Shown here piece after piece: positions 20,867 to 33,674 of a DNA stretch of 64,000 nt. Every line of letters begins with the position of its first letter. Within the stretch, counting starts at the first letter, position 1. A program made the translations under genes and the position numbers. This DNA is from Phaeacidiphilus oryzae TH49. GTDB taxonomy: Bacteria; Actinomycetota; Actinomycetes; Streptomycetales; Streptomycetaceae. The notes under the pieces were generated by a model that was not told the DNA's origin, did not search any database, and saw nothing but the letters and a program-made list of their open reading frames with translations. The stretch covers positions 876,055 to 940,054 of the forward strand of contig NZ_JQMQ01000005.1 of the NCBI RefSeq assembly GCF_000744815.1, written 5' to 3'.

Positions 20867-22987
20867 TCAGCCGATGTCCGGCGGATCGACCCGGATCCGC
20901 ACCGCGCCCCGCTTCTCGCCCGCCCCGCGGGCCAGCACCCCCGCCCGCGCGGCCTTCAACGCCGCGGCCAGCGCAGCCCCCCGCCCCGGCGAGACCCGGA
21001 TCAGCACCCGCTCCTCGGCCTCCCCGGCGCCGTCGGCCCCCTCCCGCGCCTCCTCCACCGGCACCGGGCCCAGCACGTCCGCCCCCTCCGGCAGCCGCAC
21101 CAGCCCCAGCAGCTCCGCCACCGCCTCCCGCCGGCCCGTCAGCGAGGCCATCCGGGAGACCGGCGGGAAGCCCAGCTCCCGCCGCTCGGCCAGCTCCATC
21201 CCGGCGAACCCCGCCGGATCCCACCGCACCAGCGCCTGCACAGGACGCAGCCCCGGCTCCGCGACGACCAGCACGGACCCGTCCCCCCGCACCAGCGCCG
21301 CCGCCCCCAGCCACCGCCGCAGCGCCTCCTCCCCGGCCCGCAGATCGGGCCGGTTGAGCAGCGCCCACCCGTCGAGCAGCAGCGCCGCCGCGTAACCCCC
21401 CGCGGGCGCGCCGTCCGCCCCGACCACCGCCGGCTCCGCCCCCGGCGTGGAGACCACAAGCGCCGGCCGGTCCGGCACACTGGCCAGCACCCCTTCCCGC
21501 CCCGACCCGTCCCCGGCCCGCCCGGAGGTCCGCACCGGCACCCGCGGGAACGCCCGCCCGAGCTCGTCCGCCGTCCGCTTGGCGCCGATGACCTGCGCCC
21601 GCAGCCGGAAGGAGCCGCACTCCGGGCAGTGCCAGTCCGCCTCGGGCCGCCCGCACCAGGCGCAGTGGAGCAGCCCCCCGGCGTCCTCGGCCCGCAGCGG
21701 CCCCGCGCACTGCCGGCAGCGCGCCGCCTCCCGGCACCGCGCGCAGACCAGCCGCGGTACATACCCCCGCCGCGGCACCTGCACCAGCACCGGTCCTCGC
21801 TCCAGCGCGTCCCGGGCGATCCGCCACGCCAAGGTCGGCAGCCGTGCGGACCGGGCCGCCGGGTCCGCGGCCTGGTCGTGCTCGCCGACCGTGCGCACCA
21901 CCGGCGCGACCGCCCGCAGCGCCGCCCGGTCGGCGGCCAGCGGCCGCGCCCACCCGGTGTGCAGCAGCTGCGCCGCCTCGACCGTCACCGCGTGGCCGCC
22001 GACCAGCACCCCGGCACCGCGCTCGCTGGCGCGCAGCAGCAGCACGTCCCGGGCGTGCGGCTGCGGCGCGCGCTGCTCGGAGTGGCTGCCGTCCCCGTCG
22101 TCCCAGATGGCGACCAGCCCCAGGTCGCGCACCGGCGCGAAGGCCGCGGCCCGCGTCCCCACCACGGCCCGCACCGAGCCGCGGTTGACGGCCAGCCACC
22201 GCCGGTAGCGCTCCTCGGGCCCCAGCTCCGCGGTCAGCGCCACATGGTGGCCCTCCCCCAGCAGCCGGTCCAGCGCCTCGGAGGCGCGCGCCGTGGAGCG
22301 CCCGTCCGGCAGCACCACCAGCGCGCCCCGGCCGGAGGCCAGCGTCGCGGCGACGGCCCGGGCCAGCTCGTCCGGCCAGCCCGGGCCGGGCAGCGCGGTC
22401 CACACCGCCCGCGGCGATCCGCCGGAGGCCAGTGCCTCCAGATACCCGGCCCCCGCCTCGTACCGCGCCCACCCGCCGGGCGCCGGGCGCTCCGGCGGGG
22501 GCAGCGGCTCGGGCGAGGGCTCTGCCTCGGCCCGGCCGTGCCGCGGCGGTACGGCCAGCGCCAGTACGTCCGCCAGCGTCCCGGCGTACCGGTCCGCCAC
22601 CGCCCGGCTGAGCTCCAGCAGCTCCGGGCCCAACACCGGCTCCGGGGAGAGGACTTGGCGCAGGGGGGCGAGCGGCCCGGGGTAGTCGCTGCTCTCCCGC
22701 CGCTCGACGATGAAGCCGTCGATCAGCCGCCCGCCGGTCCGCCGCCCCTGCTCGACGCGGCCCCCGAACCGCACCCGGACCCGGGCCCCGGGGACGGCCT
22801 CCTCGTCCAGCCGGGCCGGCACCGAGTAGTCGAAGTACTGGTCGAGATGGGACAGCGCCTTGTCCACCGCCACCCGGGCGACCGGCAGCCGCCCCGCGCT
22901 CGGCGCGGCCCGCCGCCGGGCCGAGCGCCTGCTCTCCCGAATCAGCGCAAGCTGCTCACCAGGGGCTTCCCCGTCGTCCGTGCTCAT
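20867..22987 (-). CDS. priA: Primosomal protein N' (PriA), ATPase motifs degenerate
   Basis: Replication-restart protein that recognises stalled forks and loads the primosome; 706 residues, ATG 22985-22987. The N-terminal 3'-DNA-binding domain is recognisable (VDKALSHLDQYFDYSVPARL, VRVRFGGR). The eight zinc-binding cysteines are complete at about 415-457 (CARC, CRQC, CAWC, CPEC). The helicase core is not: the Walker A position (about 188-203) reads ASGGSPRAVWTALPGPGW instead of GVTGSGKTE, and the motif II position reads IWDDGDGSHSEQ instead of DEEHE. Actinobacterial PriA proteins are known to lose helicase motifs, so this is probably a structural, non-unwinding form and not a broken gene. Confidence 0.88.
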   Translation of the reverse strand: MSTDDGEAPGEQLALIRESRRSARRRAAPSAGRLPVARVAVDKALSHLDQYFDYSVPARLDEEAVPGARVRVRFGGRVEQGRRTGGRLIDGFIVERRESSDYPGPLAPLRQVLSPEPVLGPELLELSRAVADRYAGTLADVLALAVPPRHGRAEAEPSPEPLPPPERPAPGGWARYEAGAGYLEALASGGSPRAVWTALPGPGWPDELARAVAATLASGRGALVVLPDGRSTARASEALDRLLGEGHHVALTAELGPEERYRRWLAVNRGSVRAVVGTRAAAFAPVRDLGLVAIWDDGDGSHSEQRAPQPHARDVLLLRASERGAGVLVGGHAVTVEAAQLLHTGWARPLAADRAALRAVAPVVRTVGEHDQAADPAARSARLPTLAWRIARDALERGPVLVQVPRRGYVPRLVCARCREAARCRQCAGPLRAEDAGGLLHCAWCGRPEADWHCPECGSFRLRAQVIGAKRTADELGRAFPRVPVRTSGRAGDGSGREGVLASVPDRPALVVSTPGAEPAVVGADGAPAGGYAAALLLDGWALLNRPDLRAGEEALRRWLGAAALVRGDGSVLVVAEPGLRPVQALVRWDPAGFAGMELAERRELGFPPVSRMASLTGRREAVAELLGLVRLPEGADVLGPVPVEEAREGADGAGEAEERVLIRVSPGRGAALAAALKAARAGVLARGAGEKRGAVRIRVDPPDIG

Positions 22988-23093
22988 CACTCCTAGTCTT
23001 AGCAGACCCCGCCGACAACCCCCCCCGGCGGCGAGTCCGCCGAGGTGGGCACGGAGGACGTCGGGGCAGGCGGCGGGCTGGCAGGATGGCGGC

Positions 23094-23750
23094 ATGCTGC
23101 TGGCTCGGGAACGTGAGGAACTGGCCGCCGCCGGGCGGCGGATCGCCGCCGGCGGGCTGGTGGTGAACGCCGCCGGCAATCTCTCCGCGAGAGCGGGCGG
23201 ACTGGTGGCCGTCACCCCCACCGGGGCCGCCTTGGGCGAGCTGCGTCCGGAGGACTGCCCGGTGCTCGACCTCGGCACCGGCGAGCCGCGCGAGGGCGGC
23301 TACGCCCCGACTTCGGAGACCCCGCTCCACCTCGCGGTCTACCGCGCCTACCCGGACATCCGGGCGGTCGCCCACGCCCACAGCCTGGCCGCCACCGCCC
23401 TCGGCTGCGTGCGGGACGACGTCCCGATGCTCCACTACGCGATGCTGACGCTCGGCGGCGGACTCCGGGTGGCCCCCTATGCCACCTACGGCACCGAGGA
23501 GTTGGCCAAGGCCGCGGTCGCCGCACTGGACGGCAGGACGGCCGCCCTCCTCCGCAACCACGGCTCGATCGCCCTCGGCGACGACCTGGAGCAGGCCGTG
23601 CAGCGGCTCGAACTCACCGAGTGGCTGTGCGAGTTGTACGCCAGGGCGCGGGCGCTGGGCGAGCCGCGCGAGATCCCGCCCGAGCGCCGCGCCGAGGCGG
23701 CCGGAAAGCTCTCCGGCTACGGCCGCCGGAAAGCCACCGAGGACCGCTGA
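23094..23750 (+). CDS. Class II aldolase/adducin family protein
   Basis: A 218-residue member of the zinc-dependent class II aldolase family (fuculose-1-phosphate aldolase, ribulose-phosphate epimerase AraD and relatives). Recognisable parts are GGLVVNAAGNLSARAGGLVAV (about 20-40, the phosphate-binding loop), the zinc ligands in VAHAHSLAATALG (about 97-109) and LLRNHGSIALG (about 156-166), plus a conserved glutamate near YAPTSETPLHLAVY. Start ATG 23094-23096; another ATG at 23086 is out of frame. It is divergent from priA (106-nt gap) and convergent with metK. Substrate cannot be told; a methylthioribulose-phosphate dehydratase role next to metK is possible but not shown. Confidence 0.85.
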   Translation: MLLAREREELAAAGRRIAAGGLVVNAAGNLSARAGGLVAVTPTGAALGELRPEDCPVLDLGTGEPREGGYAPTSETPLHLAVYRAYPDIRAVAHAHSLAATALGCVRDDVPMLHYAMLTLGGGLRVAPYATYGTEELAKAAVAALDGRTAALLRNHGSIALGDDLEQAVQRLELTEWLCELYARARALGEPREIPPERRAEAAGKLSGYGRRKATEDR

Positions 23751-23780
23751 GGGCCGCCGAGGGCCGCCGAGGCCCGATGA

Positions 23781-23827
23781 GACGGCGGCGGGCCCGGGAG
23801 CACCACGCTCCCGGGCCCGCCGCCGTC
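23781..23827. terminator. Bidirectional terminator, aldolase/metK
   Basis: Perfect 21-bp stem (23781-23801 with 23807-23827) with a 5-nt loop (ACCAC) placed between convergent genes, 30 nt after the aldolase stop and 50 nt after the metK stop. The bases just before it repeat GAGGGCCGCC in tandem. Confidence 0.85.
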
Positions 23828-23876
23828 GATCCGATGCACCGCCGAGAAGGCGGACGCGGGTCGGCCGCTCAGCCGT

Positions 23877-25088
23877 TCAGCCGCGTGCCACGGCCTTCTT
23901 CAGCTCCTCCACCCGGTCGGTGCGCTCCCAGGTGAAGTCCGGCAGCTCACGGCCGAAGTGGCCGTACGCGGCGGTCTGCGAGTAGATCGGCCGCAGCAGG
24001 TCCAGGTCGCGGATGATGGCGGCCGGCCGGAGGTCGAAGACGTCGGTGACCGCCTTCTGGATGTCGGCGATCGGGGCGGTCTCGGTGCCGAAGCACTCCA
24101 CGAACAGACCCACCGGCTCGGCCTTGCCGATCGCGTACGCGACCTGCACCTCGGCCCGCCGGGCCAGGCCCGCCGCCACGATGTTCTTGGCCACCCAGCG
24201 CATCGCGTACGCGGCCGAACGGTCCACCTTGGACGGGTCCTTGCCGGAGAAGGCGCCGCCGCCGTGCCGGGCCATGCCGCCGTAGGTGTCGATGATGATC
24301 TTCCGGCCGGTGAGGCCGGCGTCGCCCATCGGGCCACCGATCTCGAACCGCCCGGTCGGGTTGACCAGCAGCCGGTAGTCGTCGGTGCTGAGCGTGATGC
24401 CGTCCTCGGCCAGCGACTTCAGCTCCGGCTCCACGACGAACTCGCGGATGTCCGGGGCGAGGAGCGAGTCCAGGTCGATGTCGCTGGCGTGCTGCGAGGA
24501 GACCACGACGGTGTCCAGGCGGACCGCGTCGTCACCGTCGTACTCGATGGTGACCTGGGTCTTGCCGTCCGGGCGGAGGTACGGGATGGTCCCGTTCTTG
24601 CGCACCTCGGAGAGCCGCTTGGAGAGCCGGTGCGCCAGGTAGATCGGCAGCGGCATCAGCTCGCGGGTGTCGTCGCAGGCGTAGCCGAACATCAGGCCCT
24701 GGTCGCCCGCGCCCTGCTTGTCGAGCTCGTCCTCGTCACCCTCGACGCGGTTCTCGTAGGCCGCGTCCACACCCTGCGCGATGTCCGGCGACTGCGCGCC
24801 GATGGAGACCGAGACCCCGCAGGACGCGCCGTCGAAGCCCTTCTTCGACGAGTCGTAGCCGATCTCCAGGATCTTCTCCCGGACCAGCTGGGCGATCGGC
24901 GCGTAGGCCTTGGTGGTGACCTCACCGGCGACGTGCACCAGGCCGGTGGTGATCAGCGTCTCCACGGCCACCCGCGAGGTGGGGTCGTCCTTGAGGAGAG
25001 CGTCGAGAATGGTGTCGCTGATCTGGTCAGCGATCTTGTCGGGGTGGCCCTCGGTCACGGACTCCGAGGTGAACAGGCGGCGAGACAC
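23877..25088 (-). CDS. metK: S-adenosylmethionine synthetase
   Basis: Makes SAM from methionine and ATP; the active enzyme is a tetramer. The GTG at 25086-25088 gives 403 residues beginning [18 protein letters not shown], the standard N-terminus, with GGGAG 5 nt upstream. Visible signatures are [12 protein letters not shown] (about 14-25), [14 protein letters not shown] (about 121-134) and the phosphate-binding loop [16 protein letters not shown] (about 276-291). I looked for a SAM riboswitch in the 216-nt upstream gap and did not recognise one. It follows coaBC on the same strand. Confidence 0.97.
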   Translation of the reverse strand: MSRRLFTSESVTEGHPDKIADQISDTILDALLKDDPTSRVAVETLITTGLVHVAGEVTTKAYAPIAQLVREKILEIGYDSSKKGFDGASCGVSVSIGAQSPDIAQGVDAAYENRVEGDEDELDKQGAGDQGLMFGYACDDTRELMPLPIYLAHRLSKRLSEVRKNGTIPYLRPDGKTQVTIEYDGDDAVRLDTVVVSSQHASDIDLDSLLAPDIREFVVEPELKSLAEDGITLSTDDYRLLVNPTGRFEIGGPMGDAGLTGRKIIIDTYGGMARHGGGAFSGKDPSKVDRSAAYAMRWVAKNIVAAGLARRAEVQVAYAIGKAEPVGLFVECFGTETAPIADIQKAVTDVFDLRPAAIIRDLDLLRPIYSQTAAYGHFGRELPDFTWERTDRVEELKKAVARG

Positions 25089-25304
25089 AGCGCTCCCATG
25101 GGTTGCAGCGGCTGCTGACTGAGCGCACCGACGGGGTTGCCGGCGCGCCCGGGTGATCATTCGATCGTCCGCGGCGAGCGGGCCCACCGGCCTGTGACCG
25201 GCTGCCCCCACCGCGCACTGCACGATATACCCACCGGAGTCTAGCCCCCTGACCAGCCCCGGGGACATCGCGTCTCAGGAATCGGGCGGCGCCCTCCGGT
25301 CGGC

Positions 25305-26498
25305 TCAGAACCGGGCCGCGACCAGGTCCCAGACGGTCTCGGCCAGCGCCGTCTTGGGACCGCGCGGGATCGGCGTCTCGCTGCCGTCGGCGCCGAGCAC
25401 CACGGCCTCGTTCTCTTCACTGCCGAAGGTGAGGTCCACCCCCACCTGGTTGACGACAAGCAGGTCGCATCCCTTGCGGGCGAGCTTGGCCCGGCCGTTG
25501 GCCAGCACGTCGTCGGTCTCCGCGGCGAAGCCGACCACCAGCTGCCCGGGCCGCGGCCGGTCGGCGCTCAACTCGGCCAGGATGTCCGGGTTGCGGACCA
25601 GCGCCACCGGCGCCGGCTCCTCCCCCTCGACCTTCTTGATCTTCCCCTCGGCGTAGGCGGCGGGACGGAAGTCGGCCACCGCCGCGGCCATCACCACCGC
25701 GTCCGCGTCCGCCGCGCGGCCCCGCACCGCCTCCCGCAGTTCGAGGGCGGTGCCGACCCGGGCCAGGTCCACCCCGGCCGGGTCGGGCAGCGAGGTGTTG
25801 GCGGCCAGCAGCGTCACCTCGGCCCCGCGGGCGGCCGCCACCGAGGCGAGGGCGTAGCCCTGCCGGCCGGAGGAGCGGTTGCCGAGGAAGCGCACCGGGT
25901 CCAGCGGCTCCCGGGTGCCGCCGGCGGTGACCACCACATGACGACCGGTCAGGTCGGCCGAGGCGGCGGGGCCGCGGTCCAGCACCCGGCGGCAGTAGGC
26001 GAAGACCGCCTCGGGGTCGGGGAACCGGCCCTTGCCGGTGTCCTTGCCGGTGAGCCGGCCGACCGCGGGCTCGATGACCAGCGAGCCGCGCCGGCGGAGG
26101 GTGGCGACGTTCTCCCGGGTGGCCGGGTGCTCCCACATCTCGGTGTGCATGGCCGGGGCGAAGACCACCGGGCAGCGGGCGGTCAGCAGGGTGTTGGTGA
26201 GGAGGTCGTCGGCGAGCCCGTGGGCGGCCTTGGCGAGGATGTCGGCGGTCGCCGGGGCGACCACGACGAGGTCCGCGCCCTGCCCGATCCGGACGTGCGG
26301 CACCTCGTGGACGGACTCCCAGACCTCGGTGCTCACCGGGTTCCCGGAGAGGGCCGACCAGGTCGCCGCCCCGACGAAGTTCAGCGCGGAGGCGGTCGGC
26401 ACGACCCGCACGCGATGCCCGGACTCGGTGAACCGGCGCAGCAGCTCGGCCGCCTTGTAGGCGGCGATCCCGCCGGACACCCCCAGGACGACGTCCAT
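25305..26498 (-). CDS. coaBC: Phosphopantothenoylcysteine synthetase/decarboxylase
   Basis: Bifunctional coenzyme A synthesis enzyme (Dfp): the CoaC half decarboxylates and the CoaB half ligates cysteine to phosphopantothenate with CTP. From the ATG at 26496-26498 it is 397 residues; a TTG three codons upstream is possible. The CoaC flavoprotein domain (about 1-180) shows LGVSGGIAAYKAAELLR, PATADILAKAAHGLADDLL and CPVVFAPAMHTEMW. The CoaB domain has VTAGGTREPLDPVRFLGNRS (about 190-209), AAVADFRP and a lysine-rich KIKKVEG near the CTP site. It lies between rpoZ and metK, the conserved gmk-rpoZ-coaBC-metK-priA order. Confidence 0.96.
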   Translation of the reverse strand: MDVVLGVSGGIAAYKAAELLRRFTESGHRVRVVPTASALNFVGAATWSALSGNPVSTEVWESVHEVPHVRIGQGADLVVVAPATADILAKAAHGLADDLLTNTLLTARCPVVFAPAMHTEMWEHPATRENVATLRRRGSLVIEPAVGRLTGKDTGKGRFPDPEAVFAYCRRVLDRGPAASADLTGRHVVVTAGGTREPLDPVRFLGNRSSGRQGYALASVAAARGAEVTLLAANTSLPDPAGVDLARVGTALELREAVRGRAADADAVVMAAAVADFRPAAYAEGKIKKVEGEEPAPVALVRNPDILAELSADRPRPGQLVVGFAAETDDVLANGRAKLARKGCDLLVVNQVGVDLTFGSEENEAVVLGADGSETPIPRGPKTALAETVWDLVAARF

Positions 26499-26653
26499 GT
26501 CACCCAACCTTCCACGCCAAGATCACGACTGCCCGCAGCCTACCGCCGGCCCGGCACAAGCGAGCGCGCCCCTCGGACGGCACCGCAGGTGGGCGCGAGG
26601 GGCGCGGGATCCGACGTCTGCAGCTCCGCCGGGTGGCCGGGCCCGGCCGTCAA

Positions 26654-26716
26654 CGAAGCCGCACCCGGCAGCGGCGACCGGGTTGCCCCCGATCGCCGCT
26701 GCCGGGTGCGGCTTCG
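26654..26716 (-). terminator. 24-bp perfect inverted repeat after rpoZ
   Basis: Arms 26654-26677 and 26693-26716 are exact complements around a 15-nt loop. The structure starts 12 nt past the rpoZ stop, so it probably terminates the gmk-rpoZ transcript, with coaBC then using its own promoter in the remaining 150 nt. The arm sequence (CCGCACCCGGCAGCGG) recurs in part as CGGGTGCGGC near 54741. Confidence 0.75.
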
Positions 26717-26728
26717 CCCCGGAAGGGC

Positions 26729-27004
26729 TCACTGCCCGGCGGGGCCCTCGATCGCCTCGGCGGTCAGCATCCCCGCGTTGATCTCACGAAGCGCGATCGA
26801 CAGCGGCTTCTCGTGGACGTGGGTGTCCACGAGCGGGCCGACGTACTCCAGCAGGCCCTCGCCCAGCTGCGAGTAGTAGGCGTTGATCTGACGCGCGCGC
26901 TTGGCCGCGTAGATGACCAGGCTGTACTTCGAGTCGGTGGCCTCGAGCAGCTCGTCGATCGGCGGGTTGATGATGCCCTCGGGCGCGGTCATGGAAGAGG
27001 ACAC
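26729..27004 (-). CDS. rpoZ: DNA-directed RNA polymerase omega subunit
   Basis: Small RNA polymerase subunit that helps fold and latch the beta-prime subunit. The 91-residue product from the GTG at 27002-27004 (GGAAGG 7 nt upstream) contains the family core [20 protein letters not shown] and [16 protein letters not shown], close to other actinobacterial RpoZ proteins. The ATG at 26990-26992 would shorten it by 4 residues. It is 29 nt downstream of gmk and probably co-transcribed with it. Confidence 0.95.
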   Translation of the reverse strand: MSSSMTAPEGIINPPIDELLEATDSKYSLVIYAAKRARQINAYYSQLGEGLLEYVGPLVDTHVHEKPLSIALREINAGMLTAEAIEGPAGQ

Positions 27005-27033
27005 GCTAAAACCTTCCGAAAGGTGAAGAAAAG

Positions 27034-27591
27034 TCAGGCTACGTTCAGCAAGGCTAGCAGTTCGGCGGAGACGTCCTCGACAGAGGTGTTCACCAGCGTC
27101 GTGTCGAACTCCGGCTCGGCGGCCAGTTCGACCCTGGCCTGGCGCAGCCGGGCGTCGATGACGTCCTCCGGCTCGGTGCCGCGCCCGGTCAGCCGGCGGA
27201 CCAGCTCCTCCCAGGAGGGCGGGGCGAGGAAGACCAGCTGGGCGTCCGGCATCGACTCGCGGACCTGCCGCGCGCCCTGGAGCTCGATCTCCAGCAGCAC
27301 CGGCTGCCCCTGCTCCAGCCGCTCGACGACCGGCCGGCGGGGCGTCCCGTAGCGGTTGCCGGCGAACCGGGCCCACTCCAGGAAGTCGCCGTTCGCGACC
27401 ATCTTGTCGAAGGTCTCGTCGTCGACGAAGAAGTACTGCACACCGTCCCGCTCCCCCGGCCGCGGCTTGCGGGTGGTCGCGGAGACCGAGTACCAGACCT
27501 CGGGGTGTGCCTTGCGCATATGGGCGAGAACCGTGCTCTTGCCGACCCCGGAGGGGCCGGAGAGCACGGTGAGCCGCGGACGTTCAGTCAT
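27034..27591 (-). CDS. gmk: Guanylate kinase
   Basis: Phosphorylates GMP and dGMP to the diphosphates; 185 residues, normal length. The Walker A loop is [13 protein letters not shown] (about 9-21). The GMP-binding segment is [20 protein letters not shown], with [17 protein letters not shown] following, and the lid region includes [20 protein letters not shown]. Start ATG 27589-27591. It sits between the sIHF gene (61-nt gap) and rpoZ, the standard actinobacterial order. Confidence 0.96.
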   Translation of the reverse strand: MTERPRLTVLSGPSGVGKSTVLAHMRKAHPEVWYSVSATTRKPRPGERDGVQYFFVDDETFDKMVANGDFLEWARFAGNRYGTPRRPVVERLEQGQPVLLEIELQGARQVRESMPDAQLVFLAPPSWEELVRRLTGRGTEPEDVIDARLRQARVELAAEPEFDTTLVNTSVEDVSAELLALLNVA

Positions 27592-27652
27592 GGACCGATT
27601 ATCCCGAATCGGGAGGGGCGGTCGGACCGCCCCTCCCCTCGAGACGCACGGA

Positions 27653-27976
27653 TCACTTGGCCGCGGTGCCGAACTCCCGCTCCAGCGAAGCGATCTGGTT
27701 GGTTCCCAGACCGCGGACGCGACGGGACTCGCTGATGCCGAGGCGCTCCATGATCTGCTTGGCGCGGACCTTGCCCACGCCCGGCAGGCTCTCCAGGAGA
27801 GCGCTGACCTTCATCTTGCCGATCACCTCGTTCTCCTGACCGGCCTTGATGACCTCGTGCAGTGACGCACCGCTGTGCTTAAGGCGGTTCTTCACCTCGG
27901 CGCGCTCCCGGCGAGCCTCAGCGGCCTTGGCGAGCGCAGCAGCGCGCTGTTCAGGGGTAAGGGGCGGAAGTGCCAC
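27653..27976 (-). CDS. ihf: Actinobacterial integration host factor (sIHF/mIHF)
   Basis: Nucleoid-associated protein that binds DNA non-specifically and affects supercoiling, development and antibiotic production in Streptomyces; unrelated in sequence to E. coli IhfAB. From the GTG at 27974-27976 (GAGGTGA 6 nt upstream) the product is 107 residues beginning [15 protein letters not shown], the expected N-terminus. The conserved helix-two-turn-helix part is [20 protein letters not shown] then [20 protein letters not shown]. An in-frame ATG at 28028-28030 would add 18 residues that family members lack. Confidence 0.95.
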   Translation of the reverse strand: MALPPLTPEQRAAALAKAAEARRERAEVKNRLKHSGASLHEVIKAGQENEVIGKMKVSALLESLPGVGKVRAKQIMERLGISESRRVRGLGTNQIASLEREFGTAAK

Positions 27977-28145
27977 GCCGTTCACCTCAGTGTTCGAACG
28001 AATGGAAACAAGCTTGTACGGATCTTTCATGGACCGACGAGGAACCTAGCCGCTCTGACCTGCAGGAGCAACGAGAAACGCGCCCCTCGTCCGACCTACC
28101 GCCGGAGACTACCCCCCTGAAAGCCCCGCGTCAGGGAAAGAGGCC

Positions 28146-28183
28146 GAAAAGTCCTGGTCAGACTTGGCCGACCGGGACTTTTC
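28146..28183 (-). terminator. Intrinsic terminator after pyrF
   Basis: A 14-bp stem with one G-T pair (28146-28159 with 28170-28183) and a 10-nt loop, about 50 nt past the pyrF stop. Read on the minus strand the descending arm ends in TTTTC, unusual for this GC content and consistent with a true intrinsic terminator at the end of the pyr operon. The rest of the 27977-28232 gap holds the sIHF promoter region, where I see no clear boxes. Confidence 0.8.
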
Positions 28184-28232
28184 CGGACAAAGAACCGTCG
28201 GTCCCCACGCTCTGTGACCGCGCGACTCCCCT

Positions 28233-29078
28233 TCAGGCGCCCGCGAGGGCCGCCCGGACCTCCGCGGCCTGCTGCTCCGCGGCCTCCCGCAGCGCCGCCA
28301 CGGCAGGCCCGCGGCTGAGCACCCCGCGGCTGACGCTCGGCACCACGAGCCGGGCCGCGGAACCGAACACCTTGGGGATGTCCCGCGCCGTCGCGCCCTG
28401 GGCGCCGATGCCGGGGGCGAGGAGCGGCCCGTTGATCGCGAGGTCGACCCCCGCGTCGCCGAGCGTCGCCCCGACCACCGCGCCGAACGAGCCCATCGGC
28501 TCGGCCCCGGCGTTCTCCGCGGCCAGCTCCCGGAGGATCTGCCCGGCCACCGTGGTCCGCCCGTCGGCGCCCACCGCCCGCTGCACCGAGGCGCCCTCCG
28601 GGTTGGAGGTGAGGGCCAGCACGAAGAGCCCCGAGCCGGCCGCCCGGGCCGCGTCCACGGCCGGCCTCAGCGAGCCGAAGCCGAGGTACGGGCTGACCGT
28701 GAGGGCGTCCGAGAAGAGCGGGGACGCCGGGTCCAGGAAGGCCTCGGCGTAGGCGGCCATGGTGGAGCCGATGTCGCCGCGCTTGGCGTCGGTGACCACC
28801 AGCGCCCCCGCCTCCCGGGCGGCCGCGATGGTCCGCTCCAGGACGGCCACCCCGCGGCTGCCGAACCGCTCGAAGAAGGCCGCCTGCGGCTTCAGCACCG
28901 CCACCCGGTCGGCCAGCGCCTCGACGCAGGTACGGGCGAAGGACTCCAGTCCGGAGACGTCGTCCGGCAGGCCCCAGGCGTCCAGCAGCGAGGCGTGCGG
29001 GTCGATCCCCACGCACAGCGGTCCGCGCTCCGCCATGGCCCGGCTGAGCCGCGCCCCGAACGGGTCCCGAGCGGTCAT
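28233..29078 (-). CDS. pyrF: Orotidine-5'-phosphate decarboxylase (type 2)
   Basis: Last step of UMP synthesis, decarboxylating OMP. At 281 residues it is the longer type 2 form typical of actinobacteria. Visible features are [20 protein letters not shown] at the N-terminus, the catalytic cluster [18 protein letters not shown] (about 93-110, with the Lys-Asp pair), [14 protein letters not shown] and the phosphate-binding [12 protein letters not shown] (about 220-231). The ATG at 29076-29078 overlaps the pyrD stop (ATGA). It is the final gene of the pyr operon, followed by a terminator. Confidence 0.96.
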   Translation of the reverse strand: MTARDPFGARLSRAMAERGPLCVGIDPHASLLDAWGLPDDVSGLESFARTCVEALADRVAVLKPQAAFFERFGSRGVAVLERTIAAAREAGALVVTDAKRGDIGSTMAAYAEAFLDPASPLFSDALTVSPYLGFGSLRPAVDAARAAGSGLFVLALTSNPEGASVQRAVGADGRTTVAGQILRELAAENAGAEPMGSFGAVVGATLGDAGVDLAINGPLLAPGIGAQGATARDIPKVFGSAARLVVPSVSRGVLSRGPAVAALREAAEQQAAEVRAALAGA

Positions 29079-30199
29079 GCGGTCTTCTCCTTGTCAGCGG
29101 CGGCGCCCACCGCTTCGGCGAGGTTGCGGTACCCGGAGGCGCGCAGCAGGGCGAGCAGCTCGCGGTGGACCCGGCGGGCCCAGAACGGCCCCTCGTAGAT
29201 GAACCCGGTGTAGCCCTGGACCAGGGTGGCCCCGGCCAGGATCCGCTGCCAGGCGTCCGCACCGGTCTCGATGCCGCCGACCGCGACCAGCACCAGGCGG
29301 TCCCCGGTCCGGGCCCGCAGCCGGCGCAGGACCTCCAGCGAGCGCTCCTTGACCGGCGCGCCGGAGAGGCCCCCGGCGCCGGCCGCCTCGACCGTCCGCC
29401 GCGGGGTGCGCAGCCCCTCGCGGCCGATGGTGGTGTTGGTCGCGATGATGCCGTCCAGGCCCAGTTCCAGGGCCAGGTCGGCGACCGCGTCCACGTCCTC
29501 GTCGGCCAGGTCGGGGGCGATCTTGACCAGCAGCGGGACGTGCTCGGCCGCGACCCTGTCGAGGGTCCCCCGGACCGCGCTGAGCAGCGGCCGCAGCTGG
29601 TCCACCGCCTGCAGGTCGCGGAGGCCCGGGGTGTTCGGCGAGGAGACGTTGACCACGAAGTAGTCGGCCTGCCGGGCCAGCCGCTCGGTCGAGGCGACGT
29701 AGTCGGCGACCGCCTCGGCCTCCGGGACCACCTTGGTCTTGCCGATGTTGACGCCGACCACGGTGTCGTCGTGCCGGCCGCGCTTGACGGCCAGCCGGCG
29801 GGCCAGCCGGTCCGCGACGGCGGCCGAGCCCTGGTTGTTGAAGCCCATCCGGTTGACCAGCGCGCGGTCCTCGACCAGCCGGAACATCCGCGGGGCCGGG
29901 TTGCCGGGCTGCGGTTCGGCGGTGACGGTGCCGATCTCGACGTAGTCGAAGCCCAGCATGGCCAGGCCGTCGATGCCGAAGGCGTTCTTGTCGAAGCCGG
30001 CGGCGAGGCCGAACGGGCCCGGCAGGTCCAGCCCCAGCGCGGTCATCCGCAGCTCGGGGAACTGCGGGGCGAGCACCCGGCGGATCGCGCCGCGCAGCCC
30101 GGGGATCCGGGCCGCGACCCGGATCCAGGTGAACGCCAGCTCATGCGCCCGCTCGGGGTCCATCCGACGGAAGAAGAGCCTGAAGAAGAGGTGGTACAA
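29075..30199 (-). CDS. pyrD: Dihydroorotate dehydrogenase (quinone), class 2
   Basis: Oxidises dihydroorotate to orotate and passes electrons to quinone; class 2 enzymes sit on the inner face of the cytoplasmic membrane through an amphipathic N-terminus, here [20 protein letters not shown]. The 374-residue product has the FMN-binding [20 protein letters not shown] segment (about 62-81), [28 protein letters not shown] (with the catalytic serine) and [11 protein letters not shown]. The start is a TTG at 30197-30199 with GAAGGG 9 nt upstream. It is separated from carB by 154 nt containing a repeat hairpin, so it may have its own promoter. Confidence 0.95.
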   Translation of the reverse strand: MYHLFFRLFFRRMDPERAHELAFTWIRVAARIPGLRGAIRRVLAPQFPELRMTALGLDLPGPFGLAAGFDKNAFGIDGLAMLGFDYVEIGTVTAEPQPGNPAPRMFRLVEDRALVNRMGFNNQGSAAVADRLARRLAVKRGRHDDTVVGVNIGKTKVVPEAEAVADYVASTERLARQADYFVVNVSSPNTPGLRDLQAVDQLRPLLSAVRGTLDRVAAEHVPLLVKIAPDLADEDVDAVADLALELGLDGIIATNTTIGREGLRTPRRTVEAAGAGGLSGAPVKERSLEVLRRLRARTGDRLVLVAVGGIETGADAWQRILAGATLVQGYTGFIYEGPFWARRVHRELLALLRASGYRNLAEAVGAAADKEKTA

Positions 30200-30240
30200 G
30201 GGAGTTGCCCTTCAGAGGGAAGCGATCAACGAGGGGCCGG

Positions 30241-30352
30241 ACGGCCCCCTGGCGGCCCGCAGGGCCGTTCGGGGGCGCGGGGAACTGCGCGCCCAGCCGA
30301 CCACGGACCCGCAACGTCCGCACGCACAGTTCCCCCCGCCTACCCGAACGGC
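30241..30352. repeat. Intergenic repeat copy and nested hairpin after carB
   Basis: Bases 30272-30299 are an exact copy of the 28-bp repeat core. It lies inside a composite inverted repeat: outer arms GCCGTTCGGG (30264-30273) and CCCGAACGGC (30343-30352), inner arms GGGGAACTG and CAGTTCCCC. A further 7-bp hairpin (30241-30247 with 30262-30268) flanks it. The structure begins right after the carB stop and is well placed to end or attenuate the carB transcript before pyrD. Confidence 0.75.
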
Positions 30353-30353
30353 G

Positions 30354-33666
<3,313 letters not shown>

Positions 33667-33674
<8 letters not shown>

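Noticed and set aside
25089-25304. SAM riboswitch upstream of metK
   Set aside because: I compared the leader by eye with SAM riboswitch cores and found no convincing match; only an ordinary ribosome-binding site is visible.
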